Shown: positions 34,531 to 44,118, numbered from the stretch's first letter. The stretch: DNA of 64,000 nucleotides from an uncultured Lachnospiraceae bacterium (GCA_910585295.1 CAJUDE010000013.1:1-64000); one strand, 5' to 3'. Made by a program: numbers and translations. The notes: generated by a model from the sequence alone, not told the origin.

Positions 34531-36349
34531 TGGGCAGCCCCCTTTCCATCAAGGACAAAATGTTGCTGTTGAGCATCCCCAGCTCATTGTTATGGAGTGG
34601 GAAGCCCCCAATCTGCAGCGCCTGGACATAGAGTATCTCCACAAACAGCTTTAAATCAGCCTCCTCTTCTATTTCAGCCATTTTTTTCACAATAGGGTTG
34701 TGGTAATTGAAATATAAGACAGCCGCTGTGTCATTTGGCAAGTCTGCTGCAAACGCGTCCAGCATATTGAAAAACATAGAGTCCGCCTTTGCCCTGGTGG
34801 CCGCAATCTGCCGGCTCAACAATGTATTTTCATCAATCAGGTAAAAGGTGGGCTGCTGGGCTGGGGAAAAATATTTCAGCTCCGCCCTGCAGTCATGGCT
34901 CTTTAATATGCGGTTTGCCATTTTCAGGAACTCAAATCCCTCGTCCTGGTCATCTGGGGACAAATCCTGCATTAAGTCTTCAATCTCCCATTCTTCCACG
35001 GGGCTTACTTTCTTCTCAAATACCCGCCCAAGCTGGATGAGCAAATCCAGCGCATGCACATAGGAGACATTGATCAATAGCTTCCCCTGGGCAAAAAATA
35101 GCTGGGAAAGCTGTTTGTATTTCTCCCTCGTGGGCGCATAGACCAAAGGCTCCTGAGACATCCTTAAATCGTAGCCTGTCATAGTCCCCCTGGTCGTCTC
35201 AAATTCAAAATAATCAATCAGCCTTTCAAACAGCTTAGGGGTGGCAAGGGCCAGCGACATCAATGTAAGGTGATGGATTTTGAAAAACCGCGTGAACTGT
35301 TCTGGCTGCCCTTCCGCTAAGGCGTCAATATAGTTAATCAGGCTGTCCTCAATCACTTCCTTTGCGGATTCCAGCATCTTATCCACATAGAACCCTTCCC
35401 TGGAAGCGGTTGGGCGCAAATCGGTGGCATGGACAATGCATTTGGTGAACACCGCCCAGTCAGGGATTAAATTATCCCCTTTTTCCGTCAGCATCATATG
35501 CTTTAAGTAAATCCGGTGGGAAGATTTTGCAGAGGGCAGGACCGTATAATTTAAAATATACGCCACGCCAGACACATTCCCTTCTTCTGACCGAAACGGC
35601 ACGCAGTCAAAAAACTGCTCCCCAAATATCATCTGCCCAAAGAGCATCAGCTCCTGTTTGTTGGTGGCGCGCCCCTCCCAAGGCAGGTATGTGGGGTTAA
35701 TCTGCTTCTCCTCCCCATCTTGCCGGATAAAAATAGGGAATGGCAGCAGCAGCCCATAATAGGTGAGCAAATGCTCTATCACTTCCCTGGTGAAATAATG
35801 CCCCATGCCATCTTTCGCCTTTAAAATCACTTTCGTGCCTGGCCCGTCCATATGCTTTATCCTGGCTTCTTCTGGCTCCGGCGCTGTTTGCCCATCCAGC
35901 CTTTGTATGGTATACGTCCCGTCTGGCTTCCCATTCCATTCCAGCACAGGGGCGTCCTCACTCCGGCAGGATTTCGTGACCATGCAGATTTCATCTGAAA
36001 CCATAAAACAAGACAAAAGCCCAATGCCAAACCGCCCAATATAATCGGTGCGCAGGTCCTTGTCCTCCAGTTCCCGCTTGGAGGATTCCCCAATAATAGC
36101 AAGGAACTGATGGATTTCCTCTTCCGTCAACCCCTGCCCATTATCCGTAAATATTAATTGCCGCCCCTCTGTTACCTCCAGGGTGACCTCCCCTTCCACC
36201 GCTGCCCCCTGCAGCTTCCCCCTTCCAGTAATGGCGTCCGCCCCGTTTTGCAGCAGCTCCCGGATATACACATCTGGGCTGCTATATAAATGGTCGGACA
36301 AAATTTCAATCATGCCGCCCAAATTTACCTTAAAACGAAAATCTTCCAT
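34523..36349 (-). CDS. Hsp90 family chaperone (HtpG-like)
   Basis: The GHKL ATPase domain is clear: E31, N35 and D38 in RELLQNGADAI, D69 in FTDNGQGLT, and the lid glycines in GRFGIGLLSCF (105-115). Middle and C-terminal domains follow; total 608 residues, close to HtpG. R-rich ASREGF near 313 matches the middle-domain catalytic loop. It overlaps dus upstream by 20 bases and the TPR-like gene downstream by 8. The ATP site resembles that of the HD-Hsp90 fusion at 2409-5459, but this one has the chaperone layout. Confidence 0.88.
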   Translation of the reverse strand: MEDFRFKVNLGGMIEILSDHLYSSPDVYIRELLQNGADAITGRGKLQGAAVEGEVTLEVTEGRQLIFTDNGQGLTEEEIHQFLAIIGESSKRELEDKDLRTDYIGRFGIGLLSCFMVSDEICMVTKSCRSEDAPVLEWNGKPDGTYTIQRLDGQTAPEPEEARIKHMDGPGTKVILKAKDGMGHYFTREVIEHLLTYYGLLLPFPIFIRQDGEEKQINPTYLPWEGRATNKQELMLFGQMIFGEQFFDCVPFRSEEGNVSGVAYILNYTVLPSAKSSHRIYLKHMMLTEKGDNLIPDWAVFTKCIVHATDLRPTASREGFYVDKMLESAKEVIEDSLINYIDALAEGQPEQFTRFFKIHHLTLMSLALATPKLFERLIDYFEFETTRGTMTGYDLRMSQEPLVYAPTREKYKQLSQLFFAQGKLLINVSYVHALDLLIQLGRVFEKKVSPVEEWEIEDLMQDLSPDDQDEGFEFLKMANRILKSHDCRAELKYFSPAQQPTFYLIDENTLLSRQIAATRAKADSMFFNMLDAFAADLPNDTAAVLYFNYHNPIVKKMAEIEEEADLKLFVEILYVQALQIGGFPLHNNELGMLNSNILSLMERGLPNG

Positions 36350-37331
36350 GGTTTATAACCTCCTGTTCCCCAAATAACGCATCTACCGCCCTCCCATAAC
36401 CTTGCAGGGAATTTGCTTTTTTGATCTGTTTTACATAAGGGCCATAATTTGAAAACGACTGGGCCATATAAGACCAAAATTCCTTCATTTTATACAACAC
36501 ATCACGCTCCCCACTTAAAATTTCCTGGTACCCCTGGCACACTAGCGCATGGAATTCTTGGAACTGCCGCTTCTTTTCCTTCGCCGCCCCTTGCCCTGGC
36601 TCCCCATCCTGACCTGCCCATCCGCTGGGCAGCCCAATGCATTCCTGGTGTAGCCATGGGTTGGCAATCGCCCCACGCCCCAGCATAACGGCTGTAATGC
36701 CTTGAAACCTTTGCTGTAAATTTTCAAAATCCTGGCGGCTGAATAGGTTCCCATTGTAGCATACCAGATGGGCGCTTTCCCTAAGCGCCTCCCCAAATAC
36801 CTGCAGGTTGGGCGGGTTTTTATAAAAATCTTCCCGAACCCTTGGATGGATAATTAATTCCTCCAGTGGATATTGGTTGAATATCTTTAACAGCGCCCCA
36901 AATTCTTGCGGGTCTTCCATGCCAATCCTGGCCTTAATGGAAATGCGCTGCGTAAGGCTAGAAAATATTTCCTCTAAGAACTGGTCCAGCTCTGCAGGCC
37001 GAGCCAAAAAACCAGCGCCCTTCCCTTTGGCGGTGACTGTGCCAGAAGGGCATCCTAGGTTCAGGTTGACCTCTTCGTAGCCGTATTCTGCCAATACCTG
37101 AGCGGCCTGGATAAAATCTTTCGCCTTGTTTGTCAGGAGCTGCGGCACTACAAAAAGCCCCTGGTTATGCTCCGGCAGGATATCATTCCTCTCCCGGCTG
37201 CTAAAGCTCCTTTTCTGCCTTGGCACAAGGAATGGGGTGAAATATTTATCCATCGGCAGAAAGGTATGGTGGTACGCATTGCGGTAAATATAAGTAGTAA
37301 TGCCTTCCAAAGGCGCAAGGTAAAATTTCAT
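36330..37331 (-). CDS. tRNA-dihydrouridine synthase family protein
   Basis: Dus enzymes use FMN to reduce uridines in tRNA. The start is ATG 37331 (MKFYLAPLEGITTYIYRNAY) after GGAG. The 333 residues include VNLNLGCPSGTVTAKGKGAGFLA near 95 with the catalytic Cys, KARIGM near 137, and GRGAIANPW near 220. The order in the frame matches DusA/B/C-like proteins. It lies between the response regulator (12-base gap) and the Hsp90 gene (20-base overlap). Confidence 0.92.
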   Translation of the reverse strand: MKFYLAPLEGITTYIYRNAYHHTFLPMDKYFTPFLVPRQKRSFSSRERNDILPEHNQGLFVVPQLLTNKAKDFIQAAQVLAEYGYEEVNLNLGCPSGTVTAKGKGAGFLARPAELDQFLEEIFSSLTQRISIKARIGMEDPQEFGALLKIFNQYPLEELIIHPRVREDFYKNPPNLQVFGEALRESAHLVCYNGNLFSRQDFENLQQRFQGITAVMLGRGAIANPWLHQECIGLPSGWAGQDGEPGQGAAKEKKRQFQEFHALVCQGYQEILSGERDVLYKMKEFWSYMAQSFSNYGPYVKQIKKANSLQGYGRAVDALFGEQEVINHGRFSF

Positions 37332-37342
37332 AAAAGCTCCAT

Positions 37343-38125
37343 TCAACTTTTTGTAGGGTCCAATATTTTCTCAATCTCTGCAATCAGCTTGTCTTTCAGC
37401 GCCGGCTTTAGGAAGTATCCCGCCGGCTTTAATTTCAGCACCGCCTCAATATTGGCGCGGTCGTTGACGGCTGTGAGGAAGACCACCGGAATGTCCTTCA
37501 TATCCTCGTCTGCACGGATCATTTCTAAGGTCATCCTCCCATCACAGACTGGCATCTCATAATCCAAAAGGATTAAGTCCGGCCGCTTTTTCCCAATAGA
37601 CGTCATTGCCTGGGCGCCGGAAATTGCAATTGCCACTTCATAATCCCCTTCCAGCATTGCTTTCATGGTACGTAAGGTAGTCCCATTGTCATCCACCACC
37701 AAAATCCTTTTTTTGCCGCCAGGCGCCTTGTTGCCCGCCATGCCATCATGCTCCACTTTTTCCTGATCCAGCCCAAGCCTTCGGCAGGCTGCATTTAAGA
37801 TTGCCGTGTTCTCCACGGGACGGACCAAGTTCTCAAACTGTCTTTCCTCATAATATTTCAAAAAAGCTCCGCACTCTTCTTTTGTCCCGATTGTCAGGAC
37901 TGGGATTTGCGGATATTGGTCGCTTAACAGAAAAAATATGGATGTGTCAATATCATATGCCCCTATCAGGCTGATGACAACCAAATCGGGATTTACAATT
38001 TTCATCATCCCCTCCAAAACACCCGCATTCTCTGAACAAAGCTGTACATGGAAAAATTGTGACAAAAATGTATTTGTCTCTTTCACCACACTGTTCAATT
38101 TCCCTATCAGTAAAATTTTCTTCAT
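37343..38125 (-). CDS. Double-receiver response regulator
   Basis: Two receiver domains make up the 260 residues. The second (138-256) is complete: DD145-146, phospho-acceptor Asp188 in DLILLDYEMP and the FLKP lysine near 235. The first (1-115) keeps the fold, but the acceptor position is Ser/Leu (VVISLIGAYD), so it is probably a pseudo-receiver. No output domain is present, so it acts by binding a partner. It follows the hybrid kinase by 34 bases and is its likely substrate. Confidence 0.88.
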   Translation of the reverse strand: MKKILLIGKLNSVVKETNTFLSQFFHVQLCSENAGVLEGMMKIVNPDLVVISLIGAYDIDTSIFFLLSDQYPQIPVLTIGTKEECGAFLKYYEERQFENLVRPVENTAILNAACRRLGLDQEKVEHDGMAGNKAPGGKKRILVVDDNGTTLRTMKAMLEGDYEVAIAISGAQAMTSIGKKRPDLILLDYEMPVCDGRMTLEMIRADEDMKDIPVVFLTAVNDRANIEAVLKLKPAGYFLKPALKDKLIAEIEKILDPTKS

Positions 38126-38159
38126 AGTCCCTCCTCCTAATTATCCGCCATGCGCTGCT

Positions 38160-41100
38160 CTAATTCCCCATCTGGCTAATGAGCAAGTCCCCTAACCGGC
38201 CTGCTTCCTCCGAATCCAGATTTGTCACTGCTTTAGCAAGCTTACGGATATTCTTGCCCAATTCTTCCGGGTAATCGTAAGACTGTAGCTGAGCCATCAA
38301 CTGGTCTGCCTGGTCAATATCCATCTCCTGCATACTGACCCGCACCATTTCCACCAATGCCTGTATCACAGAATAATCCGCCACTTCTTCCCCAGGCCCA
38401 TCCTCTATGCCAAACACCCCCTGCAGCTTCTGATGGTAACTGCGCCATTCCTCTAAAAATGGCCCTGTCATTAACTGAACCTTGCTTACCTCTCCATCCC
38501 TTGCCGCATATTCTAATAGTTTTGCAAGGCCAGCAAGCGGCACAATCCCAATTGTTGCCGCAAGGCTCTTCATTGCATGCACCTGGATACGGTACTGGTC
38601 CAGCTTCCCAAGGTTCTCAAGCTGCCTATATGCCTCTTCCAAACTATCGGCAGCCGAGCCAATCTGGCTGTAAAATTCCTTAACGGTATATTCTAATAGA
38701 TCCATATCCGGCAGATGCAGCCATGCGTAATTCCAGTCCAGCCCATCCACTTGCGGAAGGTTTTCTAGGGAATCGCCTGTATCCGCCTTCCCTTGCATCC
38801 CCAACTCCTCTGCGGCATACCCCTCAGGCGCTTCCTCCACTAAATGGCCTGGCAGCATCCGTTTCATCATTTCCTCCAGCTTCTCCGGCACAATCGGCTT
38901 AGACAGGAACTCATCAAACCCCTCTTCCAAATACTTCTCCTTCGCCCCTGACACTGCGTTGGCAGTCAGCACAATCACTGGCGTATCCTGGCAGGGGTAA
39001 GCAGAAAGCCCCTTCATGTGGTGGAGCGTTTCCACCCCATCCATTTCCGGCATCATATGGTCAAGGAAAATCAAGTCATAATGGTGTTCCTGCACCAATG
39101 CAAGGCATTCTGCGCCCCCTCCTGCATCTGTCACCTGAACCTTGGTCTCCTTTAACAGGTTCCGAAACACCTTGCGGTTGACTGCATTGTCATCCACCAC
39201 CAGCACTTCGGCATTTGGCGCCAAAAACTTCGTGCCGTAACTGTAACCTTCTGCAAGCTGGCGTACCCTGGATTCAAAATCCCCAATCGGCGTATGGTCC
39301 ATAATCTTTTGCCCCAGCTCAAAGTAAAATTTTGAGCCTTTCCCATAAACGCTCTCCATCTGCAGCTTGCTCCCCATTAAGGTAAGGAGTTGGATTGTGA
39401 TGCTCATGCCCAGCCCGGTGCCTTCAATGTTCCGGTTCCTGTCTTCCTCAATCCGCTCAAATTCCGCTGAAAGCTTCGGCAGGTCTTCCTCTTTAATCCC
39501 AATGCCCGTATCTTCCACTTCAAACCACAAATATGACGTTTCTTCTGTATTATGGCATTTCACACGCAGCCAAACCGTCCCTTCATGGGTATATTTTACC
39601 GCATTGGTAAGGATATTCGTCAATATTTGCCGGAGCCTTACGTCATCCCCGAACAGCCTTGCAGGAATTGCATGGTCAACTTCCACTTTAAGGCTGATAT
39701 CCTTATTTTTTGCCCTCTGGGCAGCCATATTGGCAAGGTCATGGATTAAGCTGCTCACGTCATATTCCACTGGCACAATCTCCATTTTCCCAGAGTCGAT
39801 TTTAGAAAAATCTAATATATCATTAATGAGCGACAGCAACGACTGGCCAGCCGAATAAATATCCATGGCATAGTCTTTGACTTGCTGCTCCCTGGATTCC
39901 CGCAAAATCATTTCATCCATGCCAAGCACCGCATTGATGGGCGTACGGATTTCATGGGACATACGCGCTAAGAACTTCCCTTTTGCCTCATTGGCCGCCA
40001 AAGCCTCCTGCCTTGCCGCATCCGCATCTTTTTTTGCCTGGGCCAATTGCAAATTCTGCCGCTCCGCCGCCTTCACTTCCTCTTCCAGCAGGCGCGCGTT
40101 CTCCTCAGCGCTTGCCCGGTACTCTTTAGATAGCTGCAGCGTATGTAAAAAAGCCATCATAATGCCAAACACTGTCATGCTGTACTGTCCAGCCACATTG
40201 CCGTAGGGGTCTTTCAGCACGGAACCCATAATCACATTGGCAATCCCGCCTGACAGCAGCACAAGTATGGACAAAATAAATAGCAGCGTTTGATAATGCC
40301 TGTCTTTATAATTAATTTGCACCAAGCTCACGATTGCGATGGCGCACACTACGCCTACAATGGCCGTAGAGACGCCCACCATCTCATCCATGCTCCATAT
40401 GCCCGCCATTTGCAGCAAGACCTGCGCCACTGCGTTTATAATGACGCACCATAGCAGCGCCATAAAACGGCGGGGATATAAGGCATGCAGGTTCCTCTCA
40501 AAATAAAGGGCTAAAAACACAGGGAACATCAACACCAGGTACTCTTGCATTTCATAGGCCTCGTGGACATTATAAAAAATGCTCAGCGTATCTGTCCCAA
40601 TAAAGCAATAAACCCCTGCGGCAAGCCCCGCAAGGCCCAAAAAAAATTCCCCCCGTACTGGCTGGTTTGTATACCGCCGTATCAGCGCAAGGACAAACAT
40701 TATAATTGCCATAATTATAATCAGCAAGCAGCATCCAATATCGCTAATCCGGTTCCCCACTACCCCAATCACCATGACGTCCCGCGTCTCAATCTTGATG
40801 TCATTCAGCTCTGCCGCCGCGTTCGGGACGCTAGAGGACAATTCTATGCACAGCTCCCCGTTTTGGATCAAATTTGGGAGCCTTATAAAGTTATCACTGC
40901 TGCCATGAGAACCCTCCGACCCATGCCCTTCTTCATACTCAAACTGATAGATCTCTTCATCATCCAATGTCACAAGCACGCTGGAATGGGTAGATGAAAA
41001 ACTTAAAGTGAGCCCTGCATAGTCCTGGGTAAGGAAATTTTGGAACACTACCACGTCCCCTGCATCACTTTCCCCTTTGTAAGGCAATTCCACATTCTGG

Positions 41101-41330
41101 CAATCCCCTTCCTGAAAAGCCTTTTGGAACAGTTCTTTATTTTTTTGGTGGTCCCCAAGCCCATCACTTTCCAACACAGCAACAGTCCAGCCTTCATTGA
41201 AGTCATATTCAAATTGGTCTGGCAGCAGCTTAGGCATATCATCCCCACTTTGAAATTGGAACAACGCAACCACCATAAAAACAATGATGAAAAGGACACT
41301 GATGCCTGCAAATTTCCGTAAACTCTTCAT
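38160..41330 (-). CDS. Hybrid histidine kinase with 7TM sensor, receiver and Hpt domains
   Basis: The 1056 residues comprise an N-terminal membrane helix (8-25), an extracellular sensor (30-190, 7TMR-DISM-like), seven membrane helices (about 198-400), a coiled coil (400-455), HisKA with His459 in MSHEIRTP, HATPase with Asn576 in NILTNAVKY and the G boxes near 608 and 638, a receiver with Asp757 in DLIFLDHMMP, and an Hpt with His918 in QVHAMKS. Phosphate would pass His459-Asp757-His918 and then to the adjacent response regulator. The ligand is unknown. The divergent gap to cotJA contains its promoter. Confidence 0.93.
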   Translation of the reverse strand: MKSLRKFAGISVLFIIVFMVVALFQFQSGDDMPKLLPDQFEYDFNEGWTVAVLESDGLGDHQKNKELFQKAFQEGDCQNVELPYKGESDAGDVVVFQNFLTQDYAGLTLSFSSTHSSVLVTLDDEEIYQFEYEEGHGSEGSHGSSDNFIRLPNLIQNGELCIELSSSVPNAAAELNDIKIETRDVMVIGVVGNRISDIGCCLLIIIMAIIMFVLALIRRYTNQPVRGEFFLGLAGLAAGVYCFIGTDTLSIFYNVHEAYEMQEYLVLMFPVFLALYFERNLHALYPRRFMALLWCVIINAVAQVLLQMAGIWSMDEMVGVSTAIVGVVCAIAIVSLVQINYKDRHYQTLLFILSILVLLSGGIANVIMGSVLKDPYGNVAGQYSMTVFGIMMAFLHTLQLSKEYRASAEENARLLEEEVKAAERQNLQLAQAKKDADAARQEALAANEAKGKFLARMSHEIRTPINAVLGMDEMILRESREQQVKDYAMDIYSAGQSLLSLINDILDFSKIDSGKMEIVPVEYDVSSLIHDLANMAAQRAKNKDISLKVEVDHAIPARLFGDDVRLRQILTNILTNAVKYTHEGTVWLRVKCHNTEETSYLWFEVEDTGIGIKEEDLPKLSAEFERIEEDRNRNIEGTGLGMSITIQLLTLMGSKLQMESVYGKGSKFYFELGQKIMDHTPIGDFESRVRQLAEGYSYGTKFLAPNAEVLVVDDNAVNRKVFRNLLKETKVQVTDAGGGAECLALVQEHHYDLIFLDHMMPEMDGVETLHHMKGLSAYPCQDTPVIVLTANAVSGAKEKYLEEGFDEFLSKPIVPEKLEEMMKRMLPGHLVEEAPEGYAAEELGMQGKADTGDSLENLPQVDGLDWNYAWLHLPDMDLLEYTVKEFYSQIGSAADSLEEAYRQLENLGKLDQYRIQVHAMKSLAATIGIVPLAGLAKLLEYAARDGEVSKVQLMTGPFLEEWRSYHQKLQGVFGIEDGPGEEVADYSVIQALVEMVRVSMQEMDIDQADQLMAQLQSYDYPEELGKNIRKLAKAVTNLDSEEAGRLGDLLISQMGN

Positions 41331-41546
41331 TTTGCACTCCTTTGCCTGAAAATATGGCAGATAGGGATATCATGAACGAAACTCCATACTGCAATTCCAG
41401 TATTTTTCTGTAAACATATTTTCCCAATAACACAAAAATAGTATAACATTTCCTGTATCATAAAGCAATATTCCAATCACTGCACCATTTTCCCTGTTGG
41501 CTCATATTGTATTAAAAAGTAATATTTAAAAGAAAGGATTATCATT
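41331..41546 (+). promoter_or_regulatory. Divergent promoter region between kinase and cot operon
   Basis: The 216-base AT-rich gap has no gene. CATATTGT near 41502 resembles a sigma-E -10 element (consensus CATAnnnT), about 45 bases before cotJA, but a good -35 at the right spacing is not clear. AAAGGA precedes the cotJA start. In Bacillus the cotJ operon is sigma-E dependent, so such a promoter is expected. Confidence 0.35.
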
Positions 41547-42011
41547 ATGGATAATTATCATACAACGGCCGATTGTGGATGCAGCCAGAACAGGCAGCAG
41601 CGGCCCATGCCAGAAAAACCTTGCCGGGAGCCTATGCCGTGCCACCCAATGGCACAAAAGCCCTGCCCGGCAGACATCCCTGGGCGCCCAATGGCGCAGA
41701 AGCCTTGCCCAGCCCCTATGCCTAGGCGGCAGATGGTGCAAAAACCCTGCCCAGCTTCCATGCCTAGGCGGCAGATGGCGCAGAAGCCTTGCCCGGCAGA
41801 CATCCCTGGGCGCCCAATGCCAACCTGCCCTCCCACTCCTGCGGGCTGCCCTGACAAACCAGACCCATTGGCAGGCATGCCAGTTGGGATGGCATATGTC
41901 CCATGGCAATGTTTCAGGGAAACATTTGACCTGGATAAAGCGCTGCAGTGCGGCACTATTTTCCCTGAATTAAGCAAACCATTTTTAGGGAAAGGGGGAT
42001 GCCCGCGATGA
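41547..42011 (+). CDS. cotJA: Spore coat protein CotJA with Cys/Pro repeat extension
   Basis: The last 55 residues match CotJA (MAYVPWQCFRETFDLDKALQ, then GTIFPELSKPF). In front, residues about 20-100 hold four 15-residue repeats (core QKPCPADIPGRPMA) rich in Pro, Cys and Met, so the total is 154 residues rather than the roughly 80 typical of B. subtilis. The Cys in each unit could cross-link the coat or bind metal. The DNA repeat period is 45 bases. The operon continues into cotJB with a 4-base overlap. Confidence 0.9.
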   Translation: MDNYHTTADCGCSQNRQQRPMPEKPCREPMPCHPMAQKPCPADIPGRPMAQKPCPAPMPRRQMVQKPCPASMPRRQMAQKPCPADIPGRPMPTCPPTPAGCPDKPDPLAGMPVGMAYVPWQCFRETFDLDKALQCGTIFPELSKPFLGKGGCPR

Positions 42012-42274
42012 AAGGAAACCAAATGGAGCAAATGAAGTTATTTCAATGGATTAATATGGTAAGCTTTGCCGTAAATGACATCGTGCTTTACCTTGACACC
42101 CATCCAATGGACCAAGAGGCGATTGCTTACTTTAACCATTTTAAAGAAGTTCGTACCAGCGCTTTGAAAGAATACGAAGAGTGCTATGGCCCGCTTACCA
42201 TCGACACTGCAAAACCGAATCAGAATTGGCTGTGGGCCACGCAGCCAATGCCCTGGGAAGGAGGGTGCTGCTAA
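42008..42274 (+). CDS. cotJB: Spore coat protein CotJB
   Basis: ATG 42008 overlaps the cotJA stop (ATGA) and has GGGGGATG upstream; ATG 41999 is an alternative. The 88 residues show the CotJB pattern: LFQWINMVSFAVNDIVLYLD, then EAIAYFNHFKEVRTSALKEY and WPW-like aromatic residues at the end (LWATQPMPWEGGCC). It acts with CotJA and CotJC in the coat. The stop overlaps the cotJC start by one base (TAATG). Confidence 0.92.
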   Translation: MKGNQMEQMKLFQWINMVSFAVNDIVLYLDTHPMDQEAIAYFNHFKEVRTSALKEYEECYGPLTIDTAKPNQNWLWATQPMPWEGGCC

Positions 42275-42465
42275 TGTGGAATTATGAAAAAAGGTTACAA
42301 TATCCGGTCAACATTACCCAGACAAACCCACAAATCGCCCAGGTGATTATCAGCCAATTTGGCGGCCCAGACGGCGAGCTGTCCGCTTCCATGCGTTACC
42401 TGTCCCAACGCTACACCATGCCTTACCGGGAAGTGGCGGGGCTTCTAACTGATATCGGTACAGAA
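42274..42465 (+). CDS. cotJC: cotJC segment 1 (residues 1-64), interrupted
   Basis: ATG 42274 begins MWNYEKRLQYPVNI, the start of CotJC, a manganese-catalase-family spore coat protein. The match runs 64 codons to ...YREVAGLLTDIGTE and then stops making sense (APEMFQKPTL...), because element 1 begins inside the codons GGT ACA GAA. The next CotJC residues (ELAHMEM) appear at 49993. There is no frameshift or stop in the segment. It would be translated as a hybrid of about 108 residues when the element is present. Confidence 0.93.
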
Positions 42466-42466
42466 G
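42457..42466 (+). other. attL core of element 1
   Basis: GGTACAGAAG at 42457-42466 is repeated at 49984-49993, and no longer identity is seen across the two sites. Recombination within these 10 bases removes 7527 bp and joins codons ...DIG-T-E to E-L-A-H in frame. Such short shared cores are typical of large serine recombinases. Confidence 0.85.
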
Positions 42467-42492
42467 CCCCTGAAATGTTCCAAAAGCCCACC

Positions 42493-44118
42493 CTAAGGGC
42501 ATTTTGCACATTCTACATCCATGTAGCTCCACTTAAAGGGGAGCGCCTTCAAATACACGTCAATATGTCCTTTATCATTTACCACCATTTTATCTAAAAC
42601 CTCTTGATAAAAATCATCGCTATCCGCCATGCCGTCTACAAGCCCTTGGACCGCCTCTGTAATTTCTGCGATAAGCCCTTGCTGCCGCAGCCCCCTCCCC
42701 CCTTGCTCCCCTATGCTTTGGGCAACGGATTTCAGTTCGGAAATTTCATCCTCACATTTCGCCTTTGCAGTTATAAATTCATCCCTGGTAATATCACCAG
42801 ACGCATAAAAGGCAATAAGGCTCGTGCGCCTTTCCCCAACCGCTTTTAACTGCGCACTTAATTTCTCAATGTCCGCACCCTTGGTATCCATTGCCAAAAC
42901 CGATTGGATAATGGGAAGCAAACCATCCGTGATTTTCTTTTTATTATAGTGCAGGCCCTTTATTACAAGCCCCATGATATGGGCTGCATCCTCGTTACGT
43001 ATGCTTATCCCTGTACAGCCCACCATGTTCCCTGCCCTGTCAATGTGGGGCCTGCCATGCTTGGCTGCCTCACTGCAGCGCCACGCCCTGTACTTGCTGC
43101 CATCTTTTCGGTTCCGATATCTGGCGACATAGCTTGCACCGCACCTGCCACACTTAATTTTTCCAGAAAACGGATAGCGGCTGCTGTGTTTGGGCTTCCC
43201 CTCCTGCGACAAGGAACGCTCGTCTAAAATACGGTTGGCTTCCTCAAACATAGCACGGGATATAATTGGCGTATGGTGGTCTTTGATAATGATAAATTCC
43301 TCCTCTCCCTGATTGTATTTCTTTTCATGGGAAAGGAAATCGGGCGTGTAAGTTTTCTTCTGCACCAAATCCCCACAATATTTCTCATTGCGGAGAATGC
43401 GTAAGATTACGGTATTCTGCCATTCCTTTACACGCCGCGCCGTCTGTATCCCCGCTTCTTGAAGCTCGCGGGCAATGACATGGGTGCCTTTTTTCTCATC
43501 CACAAATTTGTGGAAGATAAGGCGGACAATTTCCGCCCCTTCCTCGTTGACATACATGTTACCGCCTTTCACGTCATAGCCAAGCATACTCCGCCCAAAC
43601 ACAACGCCCCGCTCCATCTGTCGTTTCTGCCCCCATTTTACACGCTCAGAAGTCTTACGGCTTTCCTCCTGTGCAATCGAGGACATAATGGCAAGCCGAA
43701 GCTCTGCGTCGCCGTCTAAGGTATTGATATTGTCATTTAAAAAAATAACGCCTACCCCATGTTTCTTCAATTCCCTGGTGTAATAGATGCTGTCCAGGGT
43801 ATTCCTTGCAAAACGTGAAATCTCTTTTGTAATAACCAAATCAAATTCACCATCCTTGGCGCACGCAACCATACGGTTAAATTCTTTCCGCTTCTTTGTG
43901 TTCGTGCCGGAAATCCCTTCGTCTGCAAATATTCCGTAAAGCTCCCAACTGGGGTTACGCTCAATGTATTGCTTGAAGTAACGCCGCTGGCTTTCAAATG
44001 AATTTGCCTGGTCTTCATTTTCAGTTGACACGCGGCAGTATGCAGCCACACGCTTTTTCGTATCTACTATTTTCCGCTCTTGGTTTAAGCGCTCGTACCT
44101 ATTCATAATGGCACCCAT
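42493..44118 (-). CDS. Large serine recombinase of element 1
   Basis: The catalytic domain begins KKRVAAYCRVSTENEDQ with the nucleophile Ser in CRVST. The resolvase block continues with ISRFARNTLDSIYYTREL and RLAIMSSIAQEESRKTSE. A recombinase domain and a zinc ribbon (CGRCGASYVARY, then Cys further on) lie near 340, followed by a coiled coil near 450-500. The start is taken at ATG 44118 (541 residues) after AAAGGCGG; ATG 44106 is possible. It overlaps the small upstream gene by 20 bases. Such enzymes excise elements when a directionality factor is present; here the candidate reaction is attL x attR in cotJC. Confidence 0.93.
   Translation of the reverse strand: MGAIMNRYERLNQERKIVDTKKRVAAYCRVSTENEDQANSFESQRRYFKQYIERNPSWELYGIFADEGISGTNTKKRKEFNRMVACAKDGEFDLVITKEISRFARNTLDSIYYTRELKKHGVGVIFLNDNINTLDGDAELRLAIMSSIAQEESRKTSERVKWGQKRQMERGVVFGRSMLGYDVKGGNMYVNEEGAEIVRLIFHKFVDEKKGTHVIARELQEAGIQTARRVKEWQNTVILRILRNEKYCGDLVQKKTYTPDFLSHEKKYNQGEEEFIIIKDHHTPIISRAMFEEANRILDERSLSQEGKPKHSSRYPFSGKIKCGRCGASYVARYRNRKDGSKYRAWRCSEAAKHGRPHIDRAGNMVGCTGISIRNEDAAHIMGLVIKGLHYNKKKITDGLLPIIQSVLAMDTKGADIEKLSAQLKAVGERRTSLIAFYASGDITRDEFITAKAKCEDEISELKSVAQSIGEQGGRGLRQQGLIAEITEAVQGLVDGMADSDDFYQEVLDKMVVNDKGHIDVYLKALPFKWSYMDVECAKCP

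Noticed and set aside
41640..41820. Possible CRISPR or minisatellite array in cotJA
   Set aside because: The 45-bp units encode protein repeats in the cotJA frame without spacers.
42181..42597. 138-codon frame read as a single new protein
   Set aside because: Its first part lies before the cotJC ATG and its end is element 1 DNA; only residues from ATG 42274 to the junction match CotJC.
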